From Shewanella hafniensis (GTDB taxonomy: Bacteria > Pseudomonadota > Gammaproteobacteria > Enterobacterales > Shewanellaceae), in assembly GCF_019655335.1 (NCBI RefSeq), contig NZ_BPFD01000011.1, forward strand, positions 1 through 64,000: a stretch of DNA of 64,000 nt, written 5' to 3'. The notes below the pieces were generated by a model that had not been told where the DNA came from, ran no database searches, and saw only the letters and a list, made by a program, of their open reading frames with translations. A program made the position numbers and the translations under genes. Positions 26,390 to 35,482 of the stretch are shown here, one piece after another (the stretch's first letter is position 1; every line of letters begins with the position of its first letter).

Positions 26390-26816
26390 AATAGTATCCT
26401 CCAATGGCGATTGTCAGTGGAAATTCTTGTCAGGGTGACTTCCATCTCGCAACCAAAAGTAAATAGCACGACTCGATATAACTTAGCTAAGGATGTACGA
26501 ATAAGCAAACCCATGCTAAGTAACCCAACTTTATCAACATACTCAAGGGTAAAATGTGCGCTGCATCATGTAACCACATGCTTATATAAGAGTTTTACAT
26601 ATACCTAACCTAGAGGCTACATAATGTAAATCCCTATAGCAACTAAGGACATAATAAAAAGCCAGGGTTAAACAATTTGGGCTCTACTCGAGGGACTTAA
26701 GGACAAACTCAAAACCATAAAAGTTAACGAAAGGAGTAAGTGCTGCTTGATAAAGATGTGTAATGACGACTATACGTGGAAATTAAAAAGAGTGCCTAAA
26801 CGCCCTACTCGTCTCT

Positions 26817-26847
26817 GACACTGAGCTCCATAGCGGAACTCAGTGTC
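26817..26847 (-). terminator. Hairpin downstream of the PerM-type permease gene
   Basis: GACACTGAG pairs with CTCAGTGTC (9 bp, plus an inner TCC/GGA pair). No T-tract follows, so it may stabilise an mRNA end rather than terminate transcription. Confidence 0.4.
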
Positions 26848-26848
26848 A

Positions 26849-26878
26849 AATTTAGTCTCTAAATTTAGAGACTAAATT
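26849..26878. repeat. Perfect 30-bp palindrome
   Basis: Fifteen bases starting AATTTAGTCTC are followed by their exact complement, centred at 26863/26864, with no spacer. It lies 58 bp past the stop of the permease gene and one base from another hairpin. Confidence 0.9.
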
Positions 26879-26936
26879 CAGTTGTTACATGCAAGCCAGC
26901 AGACAAAACAAGCTCTGGAAATCGAGCGAGTCGTCA

Positions 26937-28019
26937 TCAACTCGCATCGAGTCCCTGAAGAGTCTCAACCTCAGTTTTAGGCCAAGCGTTAATCACGGCT
27001 TTAACCAAGGAAGCCAATGGAATGGCAAAGAATACCCCCCACACGCCCCATAAACCACCAAAGACTAATACCGCGGCTATGATTATCACTGGATGCAAAT
27101 CCACCGCATCGGAGAACAAAATAGGCACGAGTAAATTACCGTCGAGCGCCTGAATAATACCGTAACCCAACATTAAATAGCCAAACTCAGAACTAAAACC
27201 CCACTGAAAAAATGCCACTAGGGTGATAGGTAATGTAACTAAGGTTGCACCGACATAAGGGATCAATACCGATAACCCCGTTAACACAGCGAGCAAAGCC
27301 GAATATCGCAGTCCCATCAAGGCAAACAAAATATAAGTTGCAACACCCACAATCACTATTTCGATCACTTTACCACGAATGTAATTAAAAATTTGTTGGT
27401 GCATTTCAAACCATACTTTGCGGGCTAATTGACGATTAGCAGGGAAAAAACGCTTACTGCCACTGATCAGCTGATCTTTATCCTTTAAAAAGAAAAACAC
27501 CAACAGAGGCACTAAAATCGCGTATACCATCAAGACGAGTAATGACGCTGAATAGCCAATTAATTGCTTAGCAATATCCAGTACATGCTGAGTATCGAGC
27601 AGTTTTTTAAGCTCTGCGACCATCAAATCTAATTGCTCAGGATTGATAAATTGCGGGTATTGGTTGATCAAGGTTTGTAGCGTCAGCAGCCCTTTATCTA
27701 TCATGCTCGGCAAATCGGCAATTAAGCTCACGCCTTGACGCCACACACTCGGAATTAAGCCAAATGTCAGTAAGACCACAATGCCCAAAAACAACACGAT
27801 AACTAAGGACGCACCAGCGGTGCGATTAATGCCTAATTTCAGCATTTGCGCCACGGGCCATTCCAATAAAAATGCCAACACCAGCGCGACTAATAAGGGG
27901 GCAAGTAAACCTGCGGCAAAATAAATCACTAAAGCGAACCCAACAAGAATAGCCATTAAGGTCACAGCTTGTGGATCACTAAAGCGCTCTTGATACCAAC
28001 GAGAAAAAACAGTAAACAT
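26937..28019 (-). CDS. AI-2E family transporter (PerM-like permease)
   Basis: This 360-residue membrane protein has the AI-2E/PerM layout of about eight helices. It opens with AVTLMAILVGFALVIYFAAGLLAPLLVALVLAFLLEW. A long central loop follows (about 110-160, TLINQYPQFINPEQLD). The conserved ending region is LSVLIPYVGATLVTLPITLVAFFQWG and IIAAVLVFGGLWGVWGVFFAIPLASLVKAV. Family members include sodium/proton antiporters and permeases of unknown substrate. The upstream TusA-like gene is transcribed in the same direction but 220 bp away. Confidence 0.85.
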   Translation of the reverse strand: MFTVFSRWYQERFSDPQAVTLMAILVGFALVIYFAAGLLAPLLVALVLAFLLEWPVAQMLKLGINRTAGASLVIVLFLGIVVLLTFGLIPSVWRQGVSLIADLPSMIDKGLLTLQTLINQYPQFINPEQLDLMVAELKKLLDTQHVLDIAKQLIGYSASLLVLMVYAILVPLLVFFFLKDKDQLISGSKRFFPANRQLARKVWFEMHQQIFNYIRGKVIEIVIVGVATYILFALMGLRYSALLAVLTGLSVLIPYVGATLVTLPITLVAFFQWGFSSEFGYLMLGYGIIQALDGNLLVPILFSDAVDLHPVIIIAAVLVFGGLWGVWGVFFAIPLASLVKAVINAWPKTEVETLQGLDAS

Positions 28020-28239
28020 GGATCATTCCAATAGTGATGGTTGGCTAGGCTTCCCAAACGCTCAGGAAAGTTTATTTATCATGGTGTTATCTACGACGTT
28101 ATCAAACTACTTTCACTTCAACTTGTTAGCAGAACGGAAATCTTACGCCCAGCTAGCAAACTCATTTGGTGAACTTATCTAGCGTGCACATTAAATTAGG
28201 TCACGACTCGGAAAGGATTTAAACATGAAAATCCTCAAT

Positions 28240-28473
28240 TTATCCCTGAGATAGATCAACTTTGGTGACCATCAAGGCTAACAGACTCACATCATTACGC
28301 AACTCTTGCACGACATGACCTTGTTTTTTTAAATATTGGGGAACATCTCGCCGCGAACCTGAGTCTGAGAGTAAGATATGCAATTGCTCGCCGTCTCGCA
28401 TTGGCTTCAATGCAAGTTTCACTTTAACTAAAGGTACAGGACAGCGAAATAGCGTTAAATCAATAAAAATCAT
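28240..28473 (-). CDS. TusA/YedF-like sulfurtransferase
   Basis: This 77-residue protein has the TusA/SirA fold. DLTLFRCPVPLVKVKLALKPMRDGEQLHILLSDSGSRRDVPQYLKKQGH carries the catalytic cysteine of the CPVP motif (Cys11). Such proteins relay persulfide sulfur for thiolation and related pathways. The gene is divergent from bepA, 112 bp away. No partner gene (tusBCD) is nearby, so the acceptor is unknown. Confidence 0.87.
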   Translation of the reverse strand: MIFIDLTLFRCPVPLVKVKLALKPMRDGEQLHILLSDSGSRRDVPQYLKKQGHVVQELRNDVSLLALMVTKVDLSQG

Positions 28474-28585
28474 AATGAACTTGCTATAGACGAACTTGGG
28501 CTATTATCCTAAGTTGCACCTCAAACTACAAGCTAAGTGCAGTATCTCTGCCTTTAGTTGAGATAATTAGAAATAAAGGATCCGC

Positions 28586-30055
28586 TTGCGTAACTTGACT
28601 TTTTTGACTCGATTAAAACCTTTTGTTGCAGGCGCATTCTCTTTGATGCTGCTTACCTTAGCCGCCAAAAGCTTTGCCAACAATGACTTACCGGATTTAG
28701 GTACGGCCGCAGTTAACACCTTCAGCCTTGAAAAAGAAATGGTTTACGGTGATGCCTATATGCGCATCATTCGCTCCTCGGCGCCTATGTTAAATGATCC
28801 TGTGTTGAGTCAGTACCTTACTGAACTTGGCAACAAACTGGTCGCCCATGCCACAGGGGTAAAAACGCCCTTCTATTTCTTCTTGTTACAAAATGATGAA
28901 ATCAACGCCTTCGCCTTCTTCGGCGGCCATGTTGCCGTGCACACAGGCTTATTTCTCAATGCCGATAACGAAAGCGAACTCGCCTCAGTACTCGGCCACG
29001 AAATTACCCACGTTACCCAACGTCACCTTGCGCGTTCGCTCGAAGCACAACAAAAGAGCAATCCTGCGACAATTGCGGGTTTACTCGGCGCCATTTTATT
29101 AACCATTGCCGTACCACAAGCCGGTATGGCTGCACTGGCGACGACCCAAGCGATGGCAACACAATCAAAAATCAACTATACCCGTTTGCACGAGAAAGAA
29201 GCCGACCGCATCGGTATGCAAATTTTGGTGGATGCAGGCTTTGATCCCAACGCTGCAGCGGATTTCTTTGGTAAGTTAGCCACTCGTTACCGCTTTACCA
29301 CCACACCGCCACAAATGCTGCTAACTCACCCATTACCAGAGTCGCGGATCACTGAAGCCCGTAACCGCGCCGAGCAATATCCTAAGCGTTATATTCCCGA
29401 TAACCTGAACTTCCAACTGGCGAAAGCTCGTATTCAAGTCCGTTTTTCCAGTTATAGCGACGAAGCGGTTTTGAGCATGTTTGACAAGCAACTAAACAAA
29501 CAGACCTACAGCTTTAAAGAGGCGGCGCTCTATGGCAAAGCGCTGGCGTTATTTAGATTGAAGAAGTTTGATGAGTCGGAAAAAATCGTCGATGAACTGT
29601 TAAAAATTGATGATAACAATCTGTTTTATATCGATACTAAAGCCGACTTATTGACCGAACGTAAGGACTATGCAAAGGCGATTGCTATGCTTGAAGCCCA
29701 GCGAAAAATGAAGCCAACATCGCAAGTGATTAACGCCAACTTAGCCAATATTTACATCGAAGCTGACCAAGCCCCTAAAGCTATTCCTTTATTGGAGGAA
29801 ATGATATTCCTCGATAAACAAAATCAGCTGCCCTACCAATTACTGAGCGCTGTTTATAAAAAAACAGGCAATCAGGCGTTAGAATATTTTTCTACCGCTG
29901 AGCTCATGGCTTTGGGAGCTAATTATAAGGGCGCTATCGATCAGCTAAACTTTGCCTACCGTGCATCTGAAAGTAATCCCTTACAGCTTGCACGTATTGA
30001 AGCCCGTATACGCCAGTTCAAAATGGCCGATAAAGAGATGGAAGCGCTTAAGTAA
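28586..30055 (+). CDS. bepA: M48-family metalloprotease, BepA-like beta-barrel assembly-enhancing protease
   Basis: This 489-residue periplasmic protease has a signal peptide (about 1-31, ending AAKSFA/NN). The M48 zinc motif is HEITHVTQRH (about 137-146), and the third ligand Glu is in HEKEADRIGM. A C-terminal TPR array (about 300-480) follows. This matches BepA/YfgC (487 residues in E. coli), which degrades or aids stalled outer-membrane proteins such as LptD. The start is TTG at 28586 with AAAGGA upstream. The gene is followed by arsC-like and DUF2069 genes, as is common in this lineage. Confidence 0.9.
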   Translation: MRNLTFLTRLKPFVAGAFSLMLLTLAAKSFANNDLPDLGTAAVNTFSLEKEMVYGDAYMRIIRSSAPMLNDPVLSQYLTELGNKLVAHATGVKTPFYFFLLQNDEINAFAFFGGHVAVHTGLFLNADNESELASVLGHEITHVTQRHLARSLEAQQKSNPATIAGLLGAILLTIAVPQAGMAALATTQAMATQSKINYTRLHEKEADRIGMQILVDAGFDPNAAADFFGKLATRYRFTTTPPQMLLTHPLPESRITEARNRAEQYPKRYIPDNLNFQLAKARIQVRFSSYSDEAVLSMFDKQLNKQTYSFKEAALYGKALALFRLKKFDESEKIVDELLKIDDNNLFYIDTKADLLTERKDYAKAIAMLEAQRKMKPTSQVINANLANIYIEADQAPKAIPLLEEMIFLDKQNQLPYQLLSAVYKKTGNQALEYFSTAELMALGANYKGAIDQLNFAYRASESNPLQLARIEARIRQFKMADKEMEALK

Positions 30056-30097
30056 TCAGTTGTTTTACAAATTGATTTAACTTCATTACCCATTTAT

Positions 30098-30123
30098 ACG
30101 CCCCGAACACACTGACGGGGCGT
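30098..30123 (+). terminator. Rho-independent terminator of bepA
   Basis: The stem ACGCCCC/GGGGCGT with a 12-nt loop is followed by TGTTTTTTC. It lies 43 bp past the bepA stop. Confidence 0.85.
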
Positions 30124-30183
30124 TGTTTTTTCTGTTATCATCCGCTCCATTGTTATTTCAGCCCGTATTGAGCCTCTAGCACT

Positions 30184-30534
30184 ATGACCCAAGCGACGAT
30201 TTACCATAACCCACGTTGTTCAAAAAGCCGTGAAACCTTAGCTCTACTTGAGCAACAAGGTTGTGACATTACCCTAGTGGAATACTTAAAAACGCCTCCT
30301 ACGGCTGAAGTCATTGGCGACATTCTGACAAAATTAGGCATCAGTGCTCGCGAATTAATGCGCACCAAAGAAACGGAATATCAAACCTTGGGGCTTGCCG
30401 ACACCTCATTGACTGAGCAGCAATTGATTGAAGCCATGGTGAACACGCCTAAACTCATAGAACGGCCAATTGTGCTCGCCAATCAACGCGCTGCCATCGG
30501 CCGTCCTCCAGAGAATGTGCTCGCTATTCTTTAA
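30184..30534 (+). CDS. arsC: Glutaredoxin-dependent arsenate reductase-family protein
   Basis: This 116-residue protein matches plasmid-type ArsC. TIYHNPRCSKSRETLALLEQQG carries the catalytic Cys12, and RPIVLANQRAAIGRPPENVL sits at the C-terminus with a conserved Arg. It reduces arsenate to arsenite with glutathione and glutaredoxin; some relatives (YfgD) are of uncertain function. Its place downstream of bepA and before DUF2069 is like the yfgC-yfgD order of E. coli, so YfgD is the closer match. No arsenic operon is nearby. Confidence 0.85.
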   Translation: MTQATIYHNPRCSKSRETLALLEQQGCDITLVEYLKTPPTAEVIGDILTKLGISARELMRTKETEYQTLGLADTSLTEQQLIEAMVNTPKLIERPIVLANQRAAIGRPPENVLAIL

Positions 30535-30581
30535 TTATGATTTTTATAAAATCGCTTTAATTTTAATTCTTAGGTAGACAT

Positions 30582-30956
30582 ATGACGTCCAACACCTTAT
30601 TTACTCTTAGCCGTTTAGGTTACTTTGCGCTCGTCCTGCTATTAGGCGGCTGGTTTGTTGGTCAGGGTATTAGCGGTGAGTATACTCTGCTATTTAGCCT
30701 CTTATGGATAGTGCCATTGTTACTGCCTGCAAAAGGGGTTTTTCAAGGTAATCCATATACTTATGCTTGGGCGAGTTTTATTCTGTGCCTCTATATGCTG
30801 CATGGGCTGACGCTGCTTTATGTCACTACCGATGCCTTCGTCTTTGCATTAATCGAAGTATTGTTGATTGGTGTACTGCTGATTGCCTTTCCCTTCTACG
30901 CTCGGATCCGTGGTCGAGAACTGGGATTAGGCCTGAAGAAAAAATCCAAAGAATAA
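30582..30956 (+). CDS. DUF2069 domain-containing membrane protein
   Basis: This 124-residue protein has four helices (about 14-30, 35-52, 60-82 and 86-106) and a basic C-terminus ending in LGLKKKSKE. The sequence KGVFQGNPYTYAWASFILCLYMLHGLT is typical of DUF2069. It lies 48 bp after the ArsC-like gene and is probably co-transcribed with it. Function is unknown. Confidence 0.85.
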   Translation: MTSNTLFTLSRLGYFALVLLLGGWFVGQGISGEYTLLFSLLWIVPLLLPAKGVFQGNPYTYAWASFILCLYMLHGLTLLYVTTDAFVFALIEVLLIGVLLIAFPFYARIRGRELGLGLKKKSKE

Positions 30957-30982
30957 GCCATTGCATACAATGTGATTTCAGC

Positions 30983-31010
30983 GCCGTCTTGCCTTACTGG
31001 GTATGACGGC
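30983..31010 (+). terminator. Rho-independent terminator of DUF2069
   Basis: GCCGTC and GACGGC enclose a 16-nt loop and are followed by ATTTTTATAT. The hairpin lies 27 bp past the stop. Confidence 0.7.
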
Positions 31011-31253
31011 ATTTTTATATCGCAACGCCAAACTCCGCTAAAGATCTGCGTTCAAATACCCTCTTTATCCTCAGTTCAATGCACAGTTAATCGAACAACT
31101 AAATCGCATAAAAATTAACACTTAACATACCTATAGCGACTTTTTGCAACTTAACCCCCGTGCTATAGTCAGTTTTTCATCGTGGAGTATTGATGTCCCG
31201 CGAGTCACAAAAAGCCTGACTGCACCGCTGAGTTAACATGGGAGAATGTTGTA

Positions 31254-33209
31254 ATGGGGATATCGATACCACTGAAACTTTTAGGATTAATAACCTGCTC
31301 TAGCCTACTTATGGCGTGCGGAGGCGGTGGAGACAGCAACACAGATAATGGCGGAGTCACGCCCCCCTCTAGCTCGTTGCCACGCTGCACAGAAAGCATT
31401 TCGCCGCTTCTTGTTACCACATCATCCTCAATCCGTTTTCAAACTGAGCCGACGTATGTGGCAGGTCAATCCAGTGCCATCATTGCCAACATCCTTAATC
31501 GCGATAGCCAAAACTTAACCTTTCGCTGGCAGCAAATCGATGGGCCGAACATACAATTAGTCAGTCAAAACAGTCCTGTATTAGCATTCGATGCTCCTAC
31601 CGCTGGCGACTACCGTTTTAGCTTGCATGTGACGGGAAGTAATCTAGATGTCAGCGGAGAAATCGGCATTAATGTCGACCCCGCATCGTCGGCTATACTG
31701 AACGTTCGCCAAGATCACCAAGTGGTTGAAGGCAATAGTGTCAGCTTAAGGCTCGGACAACAATCAGGATTAAGTACTGCGAATATCTCTTGGTGCGTAG
31801 CGTCTGGCCCGGATTTAATGGTCGATGTAAGCGATCCGTTTAGGCCGTTATTTACCGCGCCAACCGTCGCCCAAGATACAATCACTCGACTCAAAGTGAA
31901 CGCCAGTATCAATGGCAATCCACTCAGTGATGACGCCTTTGTGCTAACAACTGCGGCGCCGGCGATCAGCTCGCAATATTTCGATACCCCAGTGGCACGC
32001 ACCCACGCCTATCGTCCAGCCTCACCTTACGCCAATGTGTTAGCGGGCTGTGTTTACTCCAATCAACTTAATGATAGCTGCACTATCAATACCTTACCTT
32101 TGATAGGCCAAACCTCAAGCGATCTAAATCGCGAGACTATTCTTAATCGTGTACTGGTTTCCCACGACTGGATGGGCGATAATTTTGCCGCCTTTTTAGC
32201 TCAGATGGACCCCAACAGCGATTTTGCTCGCCTGTTACAATCCGTCACGGCCGTAGTGATTAGCTATGATGTGCGCCCTTCCTTCTATTGGGTCGTTACA
32301 GGAGCAATTTATCTCGATCCCGACGATTTATGGCTTACGCCAAGCCAGCGCGACACCATTAATGAAGCGCCGGATTACCGCAGTAATTTTGGTGATGATC
32401 TTAACTTTGTGATGCCTTGGCGTTATGTGAAAGACAATCAATATGCGTCACTTAGCGTACCTATCACCGTCAGAGCAGACCGCACGTTAGCGCAAATCAA
32501 TCCCGATCTAGCCTCATTGCTGTATCACGAGCTTGCCCATGCCAATGACTTCTTCCCCCGCAGCGTACATGCCTCACTCACAGGGCCAAGACTGCTAGAT
32601 GATTACAGTCGCCGCAATGCCAACAAGAGCCTGATATCCGATCAAGTCAGCAGCAGTTATCCATTAATGAGTGATGAAATGATGGGACTTGCCAATGTCC
32701 GTTTCCTCGGCGCAGCGGCGAATAATGTGCAAAAAGCCTATCAACCATCGGATGTGAGCACTTTCTTTTCTACCGATATCGCCAGCGACTTCTATGCCTA
32801 TTCCAGTACCCGTGAAGACACGGCCATGTTATTTGAGGAAGCCATGATGAGTTATCGCTATCAAATATTGCGTGATGTCGCCGTCACCAATAAACCTGCG
32901 GTGTTAACCGCTGATACGCTGATTATTGACTGGGGACAAAGAGGTAGAATTGCACAAGACAGCCTAGAGAATCGCGCTGCACTGGTGATTGATGAAATTC
33001 TGCCAGAGCTTGATGGCATCAGTCTGATTGAAAGTCTGCCCGAACCGATTGCCATGATCCAAGGTCAAAGCTGGCGTCAAACGCTTGCGATATCACCTAC
33101 GAATGCACAGCTCAAAGGCCAAAACAATGCTCCAGCACGTGATGCAGAACCACGCTTTGAGCCTGAACTTCGCTTAAGTGGCGACCGTCACCGACATCCT
33201 CAGCAATAG
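31254..33209 (+). CDS. Large lipoprotein with PKD-like N-terminus and HExxH metallopeptidase motif, unrecognised
   Basis: This 651-residue protein has a lipoprotein signal: LITCSSLLMACGGGGDS with lipobox LMAC. A low-complexity linker and two PKD/Ig-like beta domains (about 45-240) follow. The C-terminal half carries LYHELAHANDFFPR with HELAH at 425-429. A Glu pair at 528-529 (MLFEEAMMSYRYQ) could provide the third zinc ligand. A zinc metallopeptidase at the cell surface is a reasonable inference, but no peptidase family is recognised. The start has GGGAGAA about 10 bases upstream. A terminator follows. Confidence 0.72.
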   Translation: MGISIPLKLLGLITCSSLLMACGGGGDSNTDNGGVTPPSSSLPRCTESISPLLVTTSSSIRFQTEPTYVAGQSSAIIANILNRDSQNLTFRWQQIDGPNIQLVSQNSPVLAFDAPTAGDYRFSLHVTGSNLDVSGEIGINVDPASSAILNVRQDHQVVEGNSVSLRLGQQSGLSTANISWCVASGPDLMVDVSDPFRPLFTAPTVAQDTITRLKVNASINGNPLSDDAFVLTTAAPAISSQYFDTPVARTHAYRPASPYANVLAGCVYSNQLNDSCTINTLPLIGQTSSDLNRETILNRVLVSHDWMGDNFAAFLAQMDPNSDFARLLQSVTAVVISYDVRPSFYWVVTGAIYLDPDDLWLTPSQRDTINEAPDYRSNFGDDLNFVMPWRYVKDNQYASLSVPITVRADRTLAQINPDLASLLYHELAHANDFFPRSVHASLTGPRLLDDYSRRNANKSLISDQVSSSYPLMSDEMMGLANVRFLGAAANNVQKAYQPSDVSTFFSTDIASDFYAYSSTREDTAMLFEEAMMSYRYQILRDVAVTNKPAVLTADTLIIDWGQRGRIAQDSLENRAALVIDEILPELDGISLIESLPEPIAMIQGQSWRQTLAISPTNAQLKGQNNAPARDAEPRFEPELRLSGDRHRHPQQ

Positions 33210-33231
33210 AGTGTTTAAGTTGTAGATAAAC

Positions 33232-33265
33232 AAAAGCCCGTCTGCATTCAGCATGACGGGCTTTT
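33232..33265 (+). terminator. Rho-independent terminator of the large lipoprotein gene
   Basis: AAAAGCCCGTC and GACGGGCTTTT form an 11-bp stem with an inner TGC/GCA pair, followed by TGATTG. It lies 22 bp past the stop. Confidence 0.85.
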
Positions 33266-33270
33266 GATTG

Positions 33271-33319
33271 TTAGGCTTTAGGCTTTAGGCTTTAGGTTTT
33301 AGGTTTTAGGTTTTAGGTT
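33271..33319. repeat. Seven-copy heptanucleotide tandem repeat (TTAGGCT/TTAGGTT)
   Basis: Three TTAGGCT units are followed by four TTAGGTT units, immediately after the lipoprotein terminator. It is a simple tandem repeat of the slippage-prone type and could vary in copy number between strains. It lies in non-coding DNA 78 bp downstream of hda. Confidence 0.9.
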
Positions 33320-33396
33320 TTTTACATTTTCTAGCGTTTACATCGCTCAAGACTAATTCAAAACCACTCAAACCGTGTCTCTAACCAATCATGCTT

Positions 33397-34107
33397 TTAT
33401 AGATGCAGCATCTCTTTGGCAAAGGGAATAGTGAGCTTGCGCTGATGCACTAATGAGGCTTTATCTAACTTATCCAATACATCGAACAAGGTACGTAAAT
33501 CCCGCGCCATTCGGTTCAACAAAAAACGCCCAACGTCTTCCGGTAATTGCAGACCACGCATAGCGGCGCGGCGTTGCAGAGCGGCAAGCTTTTCATCATC
33601 AGCCATAGGTTGCAGTTGATAATTCAACCCCCACTGCATGCGTGAAACGAGATCAGGTAACAGAAAACCCGCGTCCGCAGGAGACGAACTGCCACTGACC
33701 ACTAAGGCACAATTTTTATGTTCAGCGACGCGGTTGTAGAGATCAAAAATCGCTTCTTCCCAGACGGGGTGACCGGCGATGGCATCGACATCATCGATAC
33801 AGACTAAATCTAACTGTTCTAGTCCTTCAAGCAATGCGGTCGAAATGCTCGCATGTATGCCTAAGGGAATATAAAAGCTGCGACGCTCAACTTCGTTGGC
33901 GTGAGCACAAGCGGCGTGCATTAAATGAGTTCGACCCGATTTCACTGGGCCCCACAAATAAATGGCGGCTTCACCCTGTCCTTCGGCATTGGCTCTCAGT
34001 TTTTGAATAAGTTCATCATTACCCGCGGCGGGGTAATAACTATTAAAGGTTTCGTCATCTGGCAAATGCACAGGTAACGAGAGTTGCAGAGGTGAGTTTA
34101 AGGGCAC
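33397..34107 (-). CDS. hda: DnaA inactivator Hda
   Basis: This 236-residue protein is a DnaA-homologous AAA+ protein. An N-terminal clamp-binding-like motif QLSLPVHLPDDETF lies at about 7-20. The Walker A is LWGPVKSGRTHLMHA, Walker B LVCIDDVDAI and a sensor region VVSGSSSPADAGFLLPDLVSRM. With the beta clamp, Hda stimulates hydrolysis of DnaA-bound ATP to prevent re-initiation. The start is GTG at 34107. The upstream DUF2066 gene is separated by a terminator. Confidence 0.93.
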   Translation of the reverse strand: MPLNSPLQLSLPVHLPDDETFNSYYPAAGNDELIQKLRANAEGQGEAAIYLWGPVKSGRTHLMHAACAHANEVERRSFYIPLGIHASISTALLEGLEQLDLVCIDDVDAIAGHPVWEEAIFDLYNRVAEHKNCALVVSGSSSPADAGFLLPDLVSRMQWGLNYQLQPMADDEKLAALQRRAAMRGLQLPEDVGRFLLNRMARDLRTLFDVLDKLDKASLVHQRKLTIPFAKEMLHL

Positions 34108-34137
34108 TCGGTCTTCTCAATATCAAATAAAAACAAT

Positions 34138-34164
34138 GCCGTGCTTAGCATAACTCAGCACGGC
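34138..34164 (-). terminator. Rho-independent terminator of the DUF2066 gene
   Basis: GCCGTGCT and AGCACGGC form an 8-bp stem with an 11-nt loop, followed by ATTGTTTTTATTT on the minus strand. It lies between DUF2066 and hda. Confidence 0.78.
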
Positions 34165-34174
34165 CGATAACATC

Positions 34175-35266
34175 TTAAGGTAAACGCCATTCATATACAG
34201 GCTTGCCTGTTTGGTTAGAGACAGGGCTAAATTCCCCCGCACTCACAGGTGCGACCACAGAAATCCGCGGCTCTAAGCTTAATAAACGTTGTAAATCCGT
34301 TTCTGAGCCAAACAAATCTAACGAGAAGGTCGCGGTATGGCCTTGAATATGCGTTAAAGTGGCATTTTTAATCGCGCTAAGTTGCTTCAAATATCTTTCA
34401 ACTTCTACTAATTGCGCCATTTTTTGAATATTAACAAAAGTGACACTCGCGCCTTGCTGTGTACCAGTATCGGCAATCGCGTACTTAGTAAAATAGTATT
34501 CGCCTAACGCCGCCATCATGGCTTCAATCGCCTGAGTCGAATTTTCAGCAGTGCCGTTGTAGCTGAATAACGGTGGCGTCAAAGAGTCAATGGTGGCCTT
34601 AGTATAGAGATTTAAACGATAACGAACTTGACTGCCAGCGGCATCAATCGCCACCAGCGCCAAAAAGTCAGCTTGATAGCGGCCGGAGACACTGGCCACG
34701 ATATCTGCAAACATACCTTTGATATCGTTAGGATTAATCCCCATCAACTCATCAAGATCTAAGATAGGCAAAAGTACCGGAATACCACGTGCATCGGAAA
34801 AATCACTAAAGAGTTTACGTTCGGCTAACGCAGACGAGTCACCCAATATCACAGTGTCGCCATCACCTGGCATTGCGACCCAAAATAAGGTCAGCGGGCG
34901 TTGTGTTCCCCAAACCGGTAATTGCGCCTGACGCAGTAGCGCCACGATGCGACGGTGTTCAAAACTGGCCGTTAACAGTAATTGGCCATTCTGCTCGATA
35001 TAACCATACTGGCTCAGCAAGGTATCAGGATTACCGAGCTGAGATTGGATCAGACTGTTATCGAGGGATCGCGCCGTGCCAGTGTTCTTGATAATGACTT
35101 GCTCAAGTGCACTTTTTAAGGCTTTGTCGCGTTCTGCAACCGCGCGCGAAGACACAGGCACATTGGCCTGATCTAATTTACTCACCTCAACAGCATTGAC
35201 GCTATTAATCGTGAACAGACAATATAGAAATGCAATTAAGCTCGGCTTCAATAGGAATTTCAGCAT
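34175..35266 (-). CDS. DUF2066 domain-containing periplasmic protein
   Basis: This 363-residue protein has a signal peptide (about 1-25, ending SVNA/VE). The DUF2066 opening VPVSSRAVAERDKALKSALEQVIIKNTG is followed by PLTLFWVAMPGDGDTVILGDSSALAERKLFSD. The C-terminus ends KPVYEWRLP. There is no enzyme motif. It is divergent from uraA (217 bp apart). Function is unknown. Confidence 0.82.
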   Translation of the reverse strand: MLKFLLKPSLIAFLYCLFTINSVNAVEVSKLDQANVPVSSRAVAERDKALKSALEQVIIKNTGTARSLDNSLIQSQLGNPDTLLSQYGYIEQNGQLLLTASFEHRRIVALLRQAQLPVWGTQRPLTLFWVAMPGDGDTVILGDSSALAERKLFSDFSDARGIPVLLPILDLDELMGINPNDIKGMFADIVASVSGRYQADFLALVAIDAAGSQVRYRLNLYTKATIDSLTPPLFSYNGTAENSTQAIEAMMAALGEYYFTKYAIADTGTQQGASVTFVNIQKMAQLVEVERYLKQLSAIKNATLTHIQGHTATFSLDLFGSETDLQRLLSLEPRISVVAPVSAGEFSPVSNQTGKPVYEWRLP

Positions 35267-35482
35267 CTTTGAGTAGTTGAAGTAACGTCAGATGGGGCAA
35301 ATTGTACCATAGTTAGCGCCTTAAGCGAGTCTTGGCAAAATTTAGCCCCATTTCAGTGCCAACCATGGCATGGAAAACCCAAACAGTGATCCGAGTCGGC
35401 AAAACGGGCGATTTTCTTCTGCTGAAAATCCAACAAACTGATATCATCTGGCGGTTTACCCTAAAATTAACGAGAATAATAA

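Larger units (their letters stand above)
26390..26936. other. Intergenic region between cctA and the PerM-type gene
   Basis: This 547-bp stretch should hold the cctA promoter and the terminators of the upstream permease gene. Two tandem hairpins lie at 26817-26878. The rest shows no gene or recognised operator. Confidence 0.5.

Noticed and set aside
33271..33319. Possible CRISPR-like or telomere-like array
   Set aside because: Units are 7 bp with no spacers. It is a simple microsatellite.
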